Positions 17,139 to 26,358 of a stretch of 52,037 nucleotides of DNA are shown here, one piece after another (position 1 is the first letter of the stretch; every line of letters starts with the position of its first letter). Source of the stretch: Actinomycetota bacterium. GTDB taxonomy: Bacteria; Actinomycetota; Acidimicrobiia; Spongiisociales; UBA4744. A program made the position numbers and the translations under genes. The notes beneath the pieces were generated by a model. The model worked only from the letters and a program-made list of their open reading frames with translations, was not told where the DNA came from and ran no database searches. Location: assembly GCA_013152275.1 (NCBI GenBank), contig JAADGS010000021.1, positions 6,161-58,197 on the forward strand, given 5' to 3'.

Positions 17139-19282
17139 GATCGCAAGAGCCATTCGACGGCATCCCCGAGCAACGCTCTCACCTCCGTTCGTATCTCCGG
17201 ATGTTCACCGAGGTCCGGATCCCCACCCACGAGGGTGAACGCTTCACGCCGAGCCGCGATCAACTCATCCTTGTCCCGCAGGATGTCCGACAGACGAAGA
17301 TCGGACAGGCCCGACTGCCTGGCACCGAACACGGTTCCTTGGCCGCGAATCCGCAGGTCGACCTCGGCCAGCTCGAATCCGTCGTCGCTCGCCACCATGG
17401 CTTCGATACGTGCCCTGCCCTCCTCCGTCGATGGATCGGCAACCAGATAGCACCAGTTCGGACCCGCATGGCGGGCGAGCCTGCCGCGAAGCTGGTGCAG
17501 TTGGCTCAGTCCGAAGCGATCGGCATCTTCGATCACCATGATCGTCGAGTTGGGGATGTCGATGCCGACCTCGATGACCGTGGTGGTGACAAGCAGATCC
17601 AGAGCCCCGTCGCGAAAGGCCTGCATCACCGACCGTTTGTCGGCCGAATGCAGCTGGCCGTGGAGCAGCCCGAGGCGCAGCTCGGGAAAGACCCCTTGGA
17701 GACGCTCGTACTCGGCCGTCGCCGAAGCCGCCTGCACCTTCGGGCTGTCCTCGACGAGCGGACACACGACGAATGTCTGACGGCCGGCGGATGCTTCGAT
17801 GCGAATCCGATCGTAGACCTCGTGGAGCCGATCCGGGCCTACCGCCACCGTGTGGACTTCGGGCCTGCCGGGTGGCATCTCGTCGAGCAGGGAAACATCG
17901 AGATCCCCGTAGAGCGTCATCGAGAGTGTCCTCGGGATGGGCGTGGCGGTCATGATCAGGAGATCGGGATCCGCATCACCCGCCTTCTCCTTGAGCCGCA
18001 CGCGCTGGTGGACTCCGAAGCGATGCTGCTCATCGATGACGGCAACTCCGAGCGCGGCGAAACGCACGCCTTCCTGGATGAGCGCATGTGTCCCGATGAC
18101 GATGTCGACCGCGCCTTCTGCAACGAGCCCGACGACTTCGTCGCGTGTCGCCCTGGGCCGGAAGTTCACCTCGGCGTTGGAGGAGGTCAACAGCGCCAGC
18201 GTCACACCGGTACCTTCACCGCAGAAGAGGTTCGGGGTGTCATCGGGCGGCGGAGCCAACCCCGCTCCTTCGAGAAGCGCCGTGATCGAGAGATAGTGCT
18301 GGACGGCGAGCACTTCGGTAGGAGCCATCACGGCTCCCTGATAGCCTCCTTCGACACCGGTCATCAGCGCCGAGACGGCTACCACCGTCTTCCCCGATCC
18401 GACCTCGCCGAGAAGGAGCCGGTGCATCGGATGCGACGTCTGCATGTCGCGTCCGATCTCTTCGATGACCCGGTGCTGCGCAGAAGTCAGGGCGAACGGA
18501 AGCCCATCGATGAAGCGTCCGAGCAGCAGACCCTCCGGATGGTGGGCAATCCCGACCGCCTCTTCGATCATCCTTCGCTTCGAAAGGGCGAGGGCCACCT
18601 CCAGTCGGAACAGCTCGTCGAATACGAGCCGGCGACGGGCGGCCGCGACGACTTCGGGAGTCTCGGGGAAGTGGATGTCGGAGACGGCCCGATCGCGATC
18701 GATCAGCCCCAGCCTGCGCACCATCTCTTCGGGAAGCGGGTCATCGATCGGCCGCGCCCTCCGGAGCGCATTGTGAATGGCCCTTCGAAGGTATCCCGAT
18801 GACAAACCACCTGCAGACGGATAGACGGGCACGACCCGGCCGGTGACCAGACTCTCGGTGGCGGACCGCATCAGGTCGACATCCGGGCTCTTCATCTGGA
18901 GCTTTCCGCGAAACGACTCGATCTTTCCCGACAGGGCCACCTCCGCACCGACGGAGAGCTGACGTTCGCGGAACGCCTGGTTGAACCACACGACGGTGAG
19001 ACGTGCACTCTCGTCGGAGATGACCGCCTCGGTGATCGTGAGCTTGCGCCGGGGCCTCCTCGTGGATATCCGCTGGACCGTTCCGATGATCGTGACCTCT
19101 CGACCGACGGGAACCGAGGCAATCTTTTCCGTCCGGGACCGATCGATGTACCGACGGGGAACATGCTGGAGGAGGTCGGCCACGGATTCGATCCCGACGT
19201 TTCGGAGCTTCTCGGCGCGCCGGCCGGACAGGAGTTTCACCTGCTCCACCCCCACCTCCGACAGATGGGCCAGGCTGCTCAC
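17135..19282 (-). CDS. recG: ATP-dependent DNA helicase RecG
   Basis: 715 residues. It remodels stalled forks and Holliday junctions. N-terminal wedge/OB domain (VTIIGTVQRISTRRPRRKL), Walker A LLGEVGSGKTVVA near 290, DEQH box VAVIDEQHRFGVHQR, TATPIPRTL, then helicase domain 2 with VVCPLVEDS and QLRGRLARHAGPNWCYL. GTG start at 19282 has no good ribosome-binding site; a TGA in another frame overlaps it as GTGA, which could mean coupling to an unrecognised upstream gene. Confidence 0.95.
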   Translation of the reverse strand: MSSLAHLSEVGVEQVKLLSGRRAEKLRNVGIESVADLLQHVPRRYIDRSRTEKIASVPVGREVTIIGTVQRISTRRPRRKLTITEAVISDESARLTVVWFNQAFRERQLSVGAEVALSGKIESFRGKLQMKSPDVDLMRSATESLVTGRVVPVYPSAGGLSSGYLRRAIHNALRRARPIDDPLPEEMVRRLGLIDRDRAVSDIHFPETPEVVAAARRRLVFDELFRLEVALALSKRRMIEEAVGIAHHPEGLLLGRFIDGLPFALTSAQHRVIEEIGRDMQTSHPMHRLLLGEVGSGKTVVAVSALMTGVEGGYQGAVMAPTEVLAVQHYLSITALLEGAGLAPPPDDTPNLFCGEGTGVTLALLTSSNAEVNFRPRATRDEVVGLVAEGAVDIVIGTHALIQEGVRFAALGVAVIDEQHRFGVHQRVRLKEKAGDADPDLLIMTATPIPRTLSMTLYGDLDVSLLDEMPPGRPEVHTVAVGPDRLHEVYDRIRIEASAGRQTFVVCPLVEDSPKVQAASATAEYERLQGVFPELRLGLLHGQLHSADKRSVMQAFRDGALDLLVTTTVIEVGIDIPNSTIMVIEDADRFGLSQLHQLRGRLARHAGPNWCYLVADPSTEEGRARIEAMVASDDGFELAEVDLRIRGQGTVFGARQSGLSDLRLSDILRDKDELIAARREAFTLVGGDPDLGEHPEIRTEVRALLGDAVEWLLRS

Positions 19283-19605
19283 TTCGCGGAGATCAGGCAG
19301 GGGTGGAGCGACTGTCCCCCATCCTCGATCTCGAGCGCGTTCGACGGATGCTCTGCCCCCGGATGGCCGTGGGCCCCGACGGCCACCACGGGCATCGACG
19401 GTCGCCCGATGAACGAAGTCGGGAGTCCACGATCGCCTCGGCCCGTATCACGACGGACGGCCGATCGATCGTAATGGCGCGAAGCGACATGCTTCAGGTG
19501 TTTGGCAGTAAGGTACATTCGCGGATCCATGACCGGCGACGAGTATACGATTCCGTGCAGCTCCCTCGCGGTGCTAACCTCGCTCACCGGCCCGAGGAGG
19601 TCGCC
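19283..19605. other. recG-rpmB divergent spacer
   Basis: 323 nt. A minus-strand frame reading into the recG start (stop TGA at 19279-19281) remains open across this region, but its longest form is antisense to rpmB and I recognise no domain. On the plus strand an A+T-richer patch with TATACG near 19543 could be the rpmB promoter. Nothing else is visible. Confidence 0.4.
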
Positions 19606-19794
19606 ATGTCGTATCGCTGTGAGATCTGTGGAAAAGAGCCCTGGTTCGGGAAACAAGTCAGTTTCTCGCATAAGCGCTCGAGTCGACGTTGGGTCCCCAA
19701 CATCCAGCGTGTTCGCGTGCGCCACGGTTCCAACACCCGCCGCATGCGTATCTGCACCTCCTGTCTGAAGGCGGGCAAGGTCGACAAGGCCTAG
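19606..19794 (+). CDS. rpmB: 50S ribosomal protein L28
   Basis: 62 residues starting MSYRCEICGKEPWFGKQVSF and containing SSRRWVPNIQ. Two CxxC pairs (CEIC, CTSC) mark the zinc-binding C+ form. ATG at 19606 follows a strong Shine-Dalgarno GAGGAGG (19594-19600). Some longer in-frame upstream sequence exists but lacks L28 character. Divergent from recG. Confidence 0.97.
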   Translation: MSYRCEICGKEPWFGKQVSFSHKRSSRRWVPNIQRVRVRHGSNTRRMRICTSCLKAGKVDKA

Positions 19795-19837
19795 GACCGG
19801 CAACTTCGAGTGATGCCTCGGCTCGGCCCGGCGCCAC

Positions 19838-19843
19838 TACACT
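19838..19843 (+). promoter_or_regulatory. -10 element TACACT, leaderless promoter of cold-shock-like gene
   Basis: TACACT ends 8 nt before the ATG at 19852, with no Shine-Dalgarno between them, the geometry of a leaderless transcript. Confidence 0.55.
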
Positions 19844-19851
19844 CACGTCCC

Positions 19852-20064
19852 ATGCAAGGCGTTGTGAAGATCTTCGATCCTTCCACCGGACTCGGCATCG
19901 TCGTATCCGACACGGACCGAACCGAGCTCCTCCTCGATGGAGCATCCTTGGACGGAAGCATCTTCCGGAACCTGCGGCAGGGTCAACGCATCATCTTCGA
20001 CATCGAGGACATCGAGGGGAGCGCCACGGCACGGCACATTCGTGTCGGCTCCGAAGGCACCTGA
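19852..20064 (+). CDS. Cold-shock-like (OB-fold) small protein
   Basis: 70 residues. MQGVVKIFDPSTGLGIVVSD resembles the start of cold-shock domains (KxFxxxxGxGxI), followed by DGSIFRNLRQGQRIIFDIE, matching the lLxxGqxVxFdve segment. The aromatic RNP residues are poorly kept, so nucleic-acid binding is plausible but altered. The ATG at 19852 has a leaderless-type promoter. It could equally be called a divergent OB-fold protein. Confidence 0.75.
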   Translation: MQGVVKIFDPSTGLGIVVSDTDRTELLLDGASLDGSIFRNLRQGQRIIFDIEDIEGSATARHIRVGSEGT

Positions 20065-20136
20065 CGGCGCGACGCCCACGAGACGGCCACCGCTCGGCAG
20101 CCCCAAGTTCGACCCCCGGACGGGAACCTGCTCGGG

Positions 20137-20142
20137 TATGAT
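20137..20142 (+). promoter_or_regulatory. -10 element TATGAT upstream of RAM-domain gene
   Basis: TATGAT, close to the sigma-70 consensus, 30 nt before the GTG at 20173. A full Shine-Dalgarno GAGGAGG lies at 20161-20167. The -35 region is not obvious. Confidence 0.55.
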
Positions 20143-20172
20143 CGCATCAAGAGACACTCCGAGGAGGTTCCG

Positions 20173-20406
20173 GTGGTCGAAGCGTATGTGTTGATCCAGA
20201 CAGAAGTGGGCAAGGCCGCGAAGGTGGCCGACGAAGCCCGCCGCATCGAGGGTGTGGAACATGCCGACGATGTGACCGGCCCGTACGACGTCATCGTCAA
20301 GGCCTCGGCCGGGACGGTTGATCTGCTGGGCAAGCTCGTGGTCGCCCGCATCCAGTCGATCGAAGGGATCACCCGAACGCTGACCTGCCCGATCGTCAAC
20401 CTGTAG
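20173..20406 (+). CDS. Stand-alone Lrp/AsnC ligand-binding (RAM) domain protein
   Basis: 77 residues forming only the effector-binding beta-alpha-beta-beta-alpha-beta domain of Lrp/AsnC regulators: AYVLIQTEVGKAAKVADEAR, VEHADDVTGPYDVIVKAS and the closing LTCPIV. No helix-turn-helix is present upstream in frame. Such lone RAM proteins form dimers or octamers and may bind amino acids or modulate a full-length partner. GTG start, backed by GAGGAGG. Convergent with ddl, 19 nt away. Confidence 0.88.
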   Translation: MVEAYVLIQTEVGKAAKVADEARRIEGVEHADDVTGPYDVIVKASAGTVDLLGKLVVARIQSIEGITRTLTCPIVNL

Positions 20407-20425
20407 CCTGATCAATCCGTAGGCA

Positions 20426-21514
20426 TCAGCCGAGTTTGGCTGCGATCGAGCCGGCGTTGCGAAGCGCCGTGCCGTCCGAGCCGATGGTCCCGAACCGTCG
20501 GACCGGTTGTTTCTCGGCCTCGGTGACCATGTCGGTCAGCAGCTCACGCCTGTCGAGTGGAGGATCCACCCACAGATAGGCTGCCAGGCTCCCGGGAATC
20601 GTGTTGATCTCATTGACCCACATGTTGTCGCCCCGCACCAGGAAATCGACGCGGGCGACGGAACGGACACCGATGAGACCCGACACGATCATGGCAGCCT
20701 GCCGGATCGACTCTGCCACTTGCACCGGAAGTTTGGCCGGGATCTCGCGCGCCGACCCCTCGAGACCACCACCGGCCAGGTACTTCTGCTCGTAGCTGTA
20801 GATGGCACTGCTCTTCGCATCTCTGACCGGTGCCTCGATGGCGCTGAGTTGCAGGCCGGGATACGTTCGAATGGCGATGTTGTAGTCCCGGCTGCCCTCC
20901 AGGAACGGTTCGATGACTGCACCGCCCTGCAAGTGCTTCGACGACGCGGCGAGTGCGAGTGCAGTCTCCATTCCGTCCACGACCTCGATTCCGATCGAAG
21001 ATCCGCCGAACCGCGGTTTGACGATGAACGGCGGTGTTGCGTCCCACTCGATCCCCGGTTCGAGAAGTCTGCGTGGCACGGAGCAAAGGCCCGCCGATTG
21101 CACGACGGCTCCGAAGGCGAGCTTGTCCATCCCGAGGGCGGACCCTGCGGCGCTCGGCCCCGTGTAACGAATCCCGGCGAGGTCGAGCGCCGCCTGCAGC
21201 GTTCCGTCCTCGCCCGGAGCACCGTGACAGCAGTTCACGACGGCAGAGATGTCGAGCGGCTTCTTGCGGGCAATGAACCCGGCTCCCGTCTCGGCCACGA
21301 ATCGAAGCGGCTTCGCACGCCGTGGCACACCGTCGGCAAAGTCAGCCGCCTCCAGTGACGGATCCACCGAGAACCAGGCACCGCTCTTCGCCCAGTAGAC
21401 CGCCTCCACGCTGCGACCTGTGTCGAGCAGCGTCCTGCACGCCTGCAGACCGGTGAGAATGCTGATGTCGTGTTCGGGGGACGGGCCCCCAAACACCACT
21501 GCCGGGTTGCTCAT
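20426..21514 (-). CDS. ddl: D-alanine--D-alanine ligase
   Basis: 362 residues, ATP-grasp fold. It makes the D-Ala-D-Ala dipeptide for peptidoglycan. Motifs: VVFGGPSPEHDISILTG, HGAPGEDGTLQAALD, the grasp loop FIVKPRFGGSSIGIEVV and VARVDFLVRGDNMWVNEINTIPG (metal and ATP ligands). ATG at 21514 follows AAGGAGC (21521-21527, minus strand), 11 nt after the Mur ligase stop. Substrate and product fit the adjacent MurF-like gene exactly. Confidence 0.94.
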   Translation of the reverse strand: MSNPAVVFGGPSPEHDISILTGLQACRTLLDTGRSVEAVYWAKSGAWFSVDPSLEAADFADGVPRRAKPLRFVAETGAGFIARKKPLDISAVVNCCHGAPGEDGTLQAALDLAGIRYTGPSAAGSALGMDKLAFGAVVQSAGLCSVPRRLLEPGIEWDATPPFIVKPRFGGSSIGIEVVDGMETALALAASSKHLQGGAVIEPFLEGSRDYNIAIRTYPGLQLSAIEAPVRDAKSSAIYSYEQKYLAGGGLEGSAREIPAKLPVQVAESIRQAAMIVSGLIGVRSVARVDFLVRGDNMWVNEINTIPGSLAAYLWVDPPLDRRELLTDMVTEAEKQPVRRFGTIGSDGTALRNAGSIAAKLG

Positions 21515-21525
21515 CAGATTGCTCC

Positions 21526-23016
21526 TTACGGGTAGTGGTCCGGCAGGTCGTTCTCGTACACGACCACATCACCGGGACCGAGCGTTCGTCGCACCCAGGC
21601 GACGGCCTCCTCCCGGGAGTCAACAACCCTAACGGACGGCACGCCGTGCGATCCCTCCAACAGCGCCCGCCGGTTCGTGCGCCCGACGATCACGATGTCC
21701 GTCGCCTCTCTCGCGGCATGTTCGGCGAGACTTACATTCTCCGCATACTGCCGTCGGCCCAACTCCACGAGGCCGGGGGTGACGACGACGCGCCTTCCTC
21801 CGGGGGACGCATGGTGCCGCAACATCGAGAGGACCGCCCGTGCCCCTGTCGGATTCGCGTTGTAGGTGTCGTCGATGACGACCACGCCGCTCGGCGCGGT
21901 CGCCACCTGCCGGCGATGCGCCGGACGCTCCAGTGAGGCCAGATCTGCCGGGTCTGGTGTCATACCGAGCGCCACCAGCACTCCGACGGCGCATGCCACG
22001 TTTCCCGGGAATGCCTCCTCGTCGGAGATCGGACCGATGGCCCGACCATGGACATACACCGTCGAGTCCGGCCCGACATAGACGTCGGCCCGTGAAGAGT
22101 TCGAAGAGCATCGAATGACCTGCCTGCGCCCTTCCTCGGCATCGGCAAGCTCCTCGAGTTGCGGATGATCGACGTTCAGCACCAATGCCCGCGAGCCATC
22201 GACGATCTCGGTTTTCGCCGAGGCGATGGCGTCGAGGGTACCGAATCGTTCGAGATGGACGGGGCCGATGGCGGTGATCACCGAGACCGTCGGACGGATC
22301 CACTCACACAGCGCCCGAATCTCGCCTCGACCGTAGGTACCCATCTCGGCGACGAAGATCTCGGTACCGGGCGCGAGCTGTTCATTGATGGAACGTGCCA
22401 GTCCCAAACGGTTGTTGAAGCTCGCAGGACTCACGACCACCTGGCGGCGGTTCCGCAGAAGTCGACCGACATAGGCCTTCGTCGTCGTCTTGCCGAACGA
22501 GCCGGTAATCGCGACAACCGTCGGAGCGACCGAGACCAGGCGCCGTGAAGCCTCATCGACGAAGCGGGCACTGGATCGAGCCTCCAGCGGCGATCGCAAC
22601 CACAACGCGGCATCGACGAGCAGAGGTATCACAGGCGCCAGCAGGACCGCCGCCAGTCCGGCACCACCGATGGCGAGCAGAAGGGCGAAGAGTGCGACGG
22701 CAGCCCCGGCCGTGCGACGTAGGCGGGGGGTCCATGCGAGTGGTGCAGTCCGACCGCGCACGCCGAGCCCGAGCGGAAAGAAGGCGATGATGGCCGCCGT
22801 TACGAGGCCCACCGGCCGCACCCAGATCGACCCGATCGCTCCGGCCAGCGCAAGCGTGAATCCGGCAAGGTTCACGGCACGGCTTCCCCACCACCGCACG
22901 GCGAATCGGACGACGGAACCGGGCAGGTAATGCTCACGCTGGGCCACACGTATCCAGCGCAGCATCGACACCACCGAGGCGACAACGGCCGCTGCGGATG
23001 TGAGAACGTCGATCAC
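21526..23016 (-). CDS. MurF-like Mur ligase with N-terminal membrane domain
   Basis: 496 residues. The first 140 are hydrophobic, with about three to four membrane spans (near 8-22, 46-66, 68-88 and 103-135), in place of the soluble UDP-MurNAc-binding domain of ordinary MurF. A Mur ligase core follows: P-loop AITGSFGKTTTK (169-180), SFNNRLGLARSINEQ, VAEMGTYGRGEI, the central FPGNVACAVGVLVALG and VVIDDTYNANPTGARAVL. It probably adds D-Ala-D-Ala (or a similar unit) to the wall precursor, at the membrane. It overlaps the upstream hydrolase by 4 nt and precedes ddl. Confidence 0.82.
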   Translation of the reverse strand: MIDVLTSAAAVVASVVSMLRWIRVAQREHYLPGSVVRFAVRWWGSRAVNLAGFTLALAGAIGSIWVRPVGLVTAAIIAFFPLGLGVRGRTAPLAWTPRLRRTAGAAVALFALLLAIGGAGLAAVLLAPVIPLLVDAALWLRSPLEARSSARFVDEASRRLVSVAPTVVAITGSFGKTTTKAYVGRLLRNRRQVVVSPASFNNRLGLARSINEQLAPGTEIFVAEMGTYGRGEIRALCEWIRPTVSVITAIGPVHLERFGTLDAIASAKTEIVDGSRALVLNVDHPQLEELADAEEGRRQVIRCSSNSSRADVYVGPDSTVYVHGRAIGPISDEEAFPGNVACAVGVLVALGMTPDPADLASLERPAHRRQVATAPSGVVVIDDTYNANPTGARAVLSMLRHHASPGGRRVVVTPGLVELGRRQYAENVSLAEHAAREATDIVIVGRTNRRALLEGSHGVPSVRVVDSREEAVAWVRRTLGPGDVVVYENDLPDHYP

Positions 23017-23738
23017 AGCAGTTCCAGAATCTCTGCTCGCACGATCTCTGGTGCACGGATCAGAAGGTGGTGTCCGATGTCGGGCACCACGCTGAGGTGA
23101 GCGTCGGGAAAGAGTTCGACGGCGGCCTCGGCCACGTCGAGCGGCACTTCGCTATCTTCACTGCCCCACACGAGCCGGACGGGACACCCGATCGTCGGCA
23201 GAAGATCCTCATAGGTCTCGTTGACCGCAGCGACCAGGATGTCCCTCATGACCCCGCTCGCCGCCCGGTAGTCAGGTGATCCGTACCGATGCCTGGCGCG
23301 TTCCAGTCGGTCCTCCCGAAGAAGGAACCGGAGCGACTTCCTCAACCGGTACCCGAGCGGGGCCCGGCGGGCCCGTGCCGTGCGGAGCAGCGGGACCCCC
23401 ACCAGCACGAGCCCGGAGACCGGTCGAGTCGCTGCGAGATTGAGCGCGACCCGCCCTCCGAAGGAGTGCCCGACCACGACCGGAGGTGAGGAGTATTCCG
23501 TGAGAACCGCCTCCACCGCCCGGGCATAGCCATCGGTCCCCATCGCAGACTCCGGTGCCGTAGAGGCACCGAAGCCGGGGAGATCGAGCGCGATCGAAGG
23601 AATGTCACGCAGCGTTTCTGCAAAATCCGAATGGTCCCTCCCCCAGCCGTGCAGGGCGAGGACGACGGGTCGACGGCCGCCGTAGCGTTCCCCGAACATG
23701 CCGGCAATTGTTGTCAACGCCACCGTCGCACCCTGCAT
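23013..23738 (-). CDS. Alpha/beta hydrolase
   Basis: 241 residues. The fold is clear: oxyanion segment LALHGWGRDHSDF, nucleophile elbow VVVGHSFGGRVAL (Ser), acid in VWGSEDSEVP (Asp) and the catalytic His in PDIGHHLL. The cap domain is short and Arg-rich (RTARARRAPLGYRLRKSLRF). The substrate is unknown. First gene of the hydrolase-Mur ligase-ddl unit, so a role in cell-envelope metabolism is possible. The N-terminal start may be a few codons later. Confidence 0.85.
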   Translation of the reverse strand: MQGATVALTTIAGMFGERYGGRRPVVLALHGWGRDHSDFAETLRDIPSIALDLPGFGASTAPESAMGTDGYARAVEAVLTEYSSPPVVVGHSFGGRVALNLAATRPVSGLVLVGVPLLRTARARRAPLGYRLRKSLRFLLREDRLERARHRYGSPDYRAASGVMRDILVAAVNETYEDLLPTIGCPVRLVWGSEDSEVPLDVAEAAVELFPDAHLSVVPDIGHHLLIRAPEIVRAEILELL

Positions 23739-23750
23739 CGCTTCAGCGAG

Positions 23751-23756
23751 AGATTA
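23751..23756 (-). promoter_or_regulatory. -10 element TAATCT upstream of hydrolase-Mur ligase-ddl
   Basis: TAATCT on the minus strand, 12 nt upstream of the hydrolase ATG at 23738. No -35 box is seen. Confidence 0.45.
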
Positions 23757-23835
23757 CCGCTCAAGATCCTCGACGCCGACCATACTGGAGGTTGTGAATC
23801 ACACTCATCACGAGGATTTCAGAACGAGGACGGCC

Positions 23836-25659
23836 GTGCTCGGCATGCGCATCCTGACGCTGCTGATCTTGGCACTGGTCGTGACCGCGTATCTCAACGG
23901 TGTCATCACCGACATCCGGGTCTGGGGACCGGCCATCCTCACGGTTCTCGCCGTCGTCCTGTTGACATTGTTGCAGTGGACAAAACTCCAGCATCGCTGG
24001 TTGGGGAAGCTGCTGCTGTGGCTCTTCTTCGCCGTCGTCATCGCGAGCCTGACCGCAGCCGGAACGATTCCGGAACTCCAGTCTGCGGTCCTCGCGGCCG
24101 ACCTGGCGGTCGTCGCCCTCTCTGCGGTGATGACCGGCCTCGTCGCGCACACGATCATCAGCGCTCTCGTCGCGGCCTCCTACTTCGCCGTTGTGCTGAC
24201 GAGTGGCGAGCATCCGGCGGACATCATCGTTCCCCTGGTCGCGGTCGCCGGGGTATCGCTGGCCGTCGGCATGCTGACTCGCGGGTTTCGTCGGGAGAGC
24301 CGCCTGGCCGCCGAGCGGCTGGCGACCCTCAAGGCCCGCGAGGTGGACCTTGCAAGGCTGTATGACGTCTCGACCGCCACGTCGGCCGCCGAGACCGTTC
24401 AAGAGGCCCTCCCGGTCCTCGTTGGCAGGATCGGCCAGTACCTGCATGCGCAGGTGGGTGCTCTGCTGCTGCGGGACCCCAATCGGCCGTGCCTGAACGT
24501 CATGAGTCCCATCTGGACGGTCGGGAACGCGTTGGAGGTGGACGGCTACCAGATCCCGCTTCGCAACGCCGGCGACCTCGAACGCGTGTACATGTCGGGC
24601 TCTCCCGCGATCTTCCACGACATCGACAAAGACCCGGATGTCCATGGACTGCTCGGCGAGCTCGGCGTCCACAACGCTATCGCGGCACCGATGAAAGTGG
24701 AGGACCGAACGCTGGGCGTCATGGTGCTGGCAGACAAAGTGGACGGGACGTTCACCGAAGATGACGTCCAGGCCCTGGTCTCACTCTCCACGCCGACCGC
24801 GTTGGCGATCGCCCAACTCGAACGGATCGAAGAAGCGGCGCAGACCAGCAGGAAGATGGAAGAGCTCGCGGCGATGAAGACGGACTTCGTGTCTGTGGTC
24901 AGTCATGAGCTCAGAACGCCGCTCACATCGATCATCGGTTCACTCGCAACGCTCACACGCCCCGAGTTCCAGCCCACCGACGAGATGGCGCGCGACCTGC
25001 TCCACTCTGCACGCTCACAGGCAGCCAGGCTCGGTCGTCTCATCGAAGATCTCCTGATCGTCTCGCGAATCGAAGGAAGGGCACTTCCGACCCAAGCCGA
25101 ACGCATCGACCTCCCGACGCTCCTCGCAGCCGCGGTGGCCGATATCCCCGACACGGAACAAGTGTCGGTCGAGTGCGGGCCGATCTCACTGCGTTCCGAT
25201 CCCGACCATCTCCAGCGCATCGTCATCAATCTCGTTGAGAACGCCCTCCGGTATGCCGGCGACACGGCCGTCGAAGTGACTGCTTCCGAGGACGACGAAG
25301 CCGTCACCATCTCCGTCGTCGATCACGGACCCGGCATACCGGCCGAGCTGCGCGACCGGATCTTCGAGCGCTTCATACAACTCGGCCCGATCTCCACCAG
25401 GAAACAGGGAGGAACGGGCCTGGGACTCGCCATCGTTCGCGGTCTCGTACAGGCGATCGGCGGCACCGTTCATGTCGAAGACACACCCGGTGGCGGCGCA
25501 ACGTTCCAGGTGCGTATCCCAAAGGCTCCACCGGATGCGCCATCCGCACGGCGCAAGCACACGACCGACGCGAAACCCCTATTCGGGTCCGGCTGCGATG
25601 GCATGGAATCCTCCGTCGACATGGACGAGTTCCCCGGTCGTCATCGACGTCCAGTCTGA
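23836..25659 (+). CDS. Membrane histidine kinase with GAF domain
   Basis: About 607 residues. Five or so membrane helices (to about 150), a short linker, a GAF domain (about 170-330), then HisKA with VVSHELRTPLTS (His near 356) and HATPase_c with NLVENALRY, DHGPGIP and GGTGLGLAIVRG. No response regulator lies nearby, so its partner is elsewhere. Start chosen at GTG 23836, preceded by GAGGA at 23826-23830; GTG 23794 with a GGAGG only 2 nt away is the alternative. The last 81 nt overlap the convergent fabI; the tail after QVRIPKAPP looks non-conserved. Confidence 0.88.
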   Translation: MLGMRILTLLILALVVTAYLNGVITDIRVWGPAILTVLAVVLLTLLQWTKLQHRWLGKLLLWLFFAVVIASLTAAGTIPELQSAVLAADLAVVALSAVMTGLVAHTIISALVAASYFAVVLTSGEHPADIIVPLVAVAGVSLAVGMLTRGFRRESRLAAERLATLKAREVDLARLYDVSTATSAAETVQEALPVLVGRIGQYLHAQVGALLLRDPNRPCLNVMSPIWTVGNALEVDGYQIPLRNAGDLERVYMSGSPAIFHDIDKDPDVHGLLGELGVHNAIAAPMKVEDRTLGVMVLADKVDGTFTEDDVQALVSLSTPTALAIAQLERIEEAAQTSRKMEELAAMKTDFVSVVSHELRTPLTSIIGSLATLTRPEFQPTDEMARDLLHSARSQAARLGRLIEDLLIVSRIEGRALPTQAERIDLPTLLAAAVADIPDTEQVSVECGPISLRSDPDHLQRIVINLVENALRYAGDTAVEVTASEDDEAVTISVVDHGPGIPAELRDRIFERFIQLGPISTRKQGGTGLGLAIVRGLVQAIGGTVHVEDTPGGGATFQVRIPKAPPDAPSARRKHTTDAKPLFGSGCDGMESSVDMDEFPGRHRRPV

Positions 25660-26352
25660 CAGCAGCAGGCACACCATTCGTGCCACGGGAGTCGGGTCCT
25701 CGACATTCCACGCCAGTGGCGCCCGTTCCTTCCAGACCTCATCGAACCTCGCAAAGCCGGGAATCGACCGCGCCGCCACCGTCCCGAGCGGACCTGCGGC
25801 AACGGCGTTGACTCGAATCCCCTCCGGGCCGAGATCACGGGCGAGATACCGGGTCACCGCCTCGAGCGCCGCCTTCGCGACGCCCATCCAGTCATACGCA
25901 GGCCAGGCTTGGCGGTTGTCGAAATCGAGTGTGACGAGCGAACCGCCCGACGGCATGAGCGGTGCGAGACAGGCCGCGATCGTCTTGAAGGAGAAGGCCG
26001 ACGTCATGAACGCGGTCTGAGCACTTTCGGGCGGGGTGCTCAGAAACTTGCCGCCGAGCGCATCGTCGGGAGCAAAGGCGATCGCGTGCAGTGCCCCATC
26101 GAGGCTTCCCCACCGGGAAGAGATGTCGTCGGCGAGCGCCGTGACATGGGCGGGATCGTTCACGTCCAACTCGATGACGTCGGGTGGGCTGGGAAGTCGC
26201 CGGGCAGACCGCTGCGTGAGCGGAAGCCCGCGACCGAAACCGGTGAGCAGCACCTCCGCGCCTTCTTCTTGCGCCACTCGGGCGGTGTGCCACGCGATCG
26301 AGTCGTCGGTGAGCACTCCGGTGATGAGAAACCGTTTCCTTGCCAACAACAT
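25579..26352 (-). CDS. fabI: Enoyl-[acyl-carrier-protein] reductase (NADH), InhA/FabI type
   Basis: 257 residues, SDR fold with the FabI-type dinucleotide loop FLITGVLTDDSIAWHTA. The catalytic pair is Tyr153 and Lys160 (YDWMGVAK, Tyr-x6-Lys), with VTLDFDNRQAWPAYDWM as in InhA and the C-terminal VDGGFHAI. It performs the last reduction of fatty-acid elongation. No Shine-Dalgarno: TAAGGT sits 6 nt before the ATG, so leaderless. Its 3' end overlaps the kinase gene by 81 nt. Confidence 0.94.
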   Translation of the reverse strand: MLLARKRFLITGVLTDDSIAWHTARVAQEEGAEVLLTGFGRGLPLTQRSARRLPSPPDVIELDVNDPAHVTALADDISSRWGSLDGALHAIAFAPDDALGGKFLSTPPESAQTAFMTSAFSFKTIAACLAPLMPSGGSLVTLDFDNRQAWPAYDWMGVAKAALEAVTRYLARDLGPEGIRVNAVAAGPLGTVAARSIPGFARFDEVWKERAPLAWNVEDPTPVARMVCLLLSDWTSMTTGELVHVDGGFHAIAAGPE

Positions 26353-26358
26353 GAGCCC

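Noticed and set aside
19531-19803. Minus-strand frame antisense to rpmB
   Set aside because: rpmB is unmistakable on the other strand; the antisense part has no domain.
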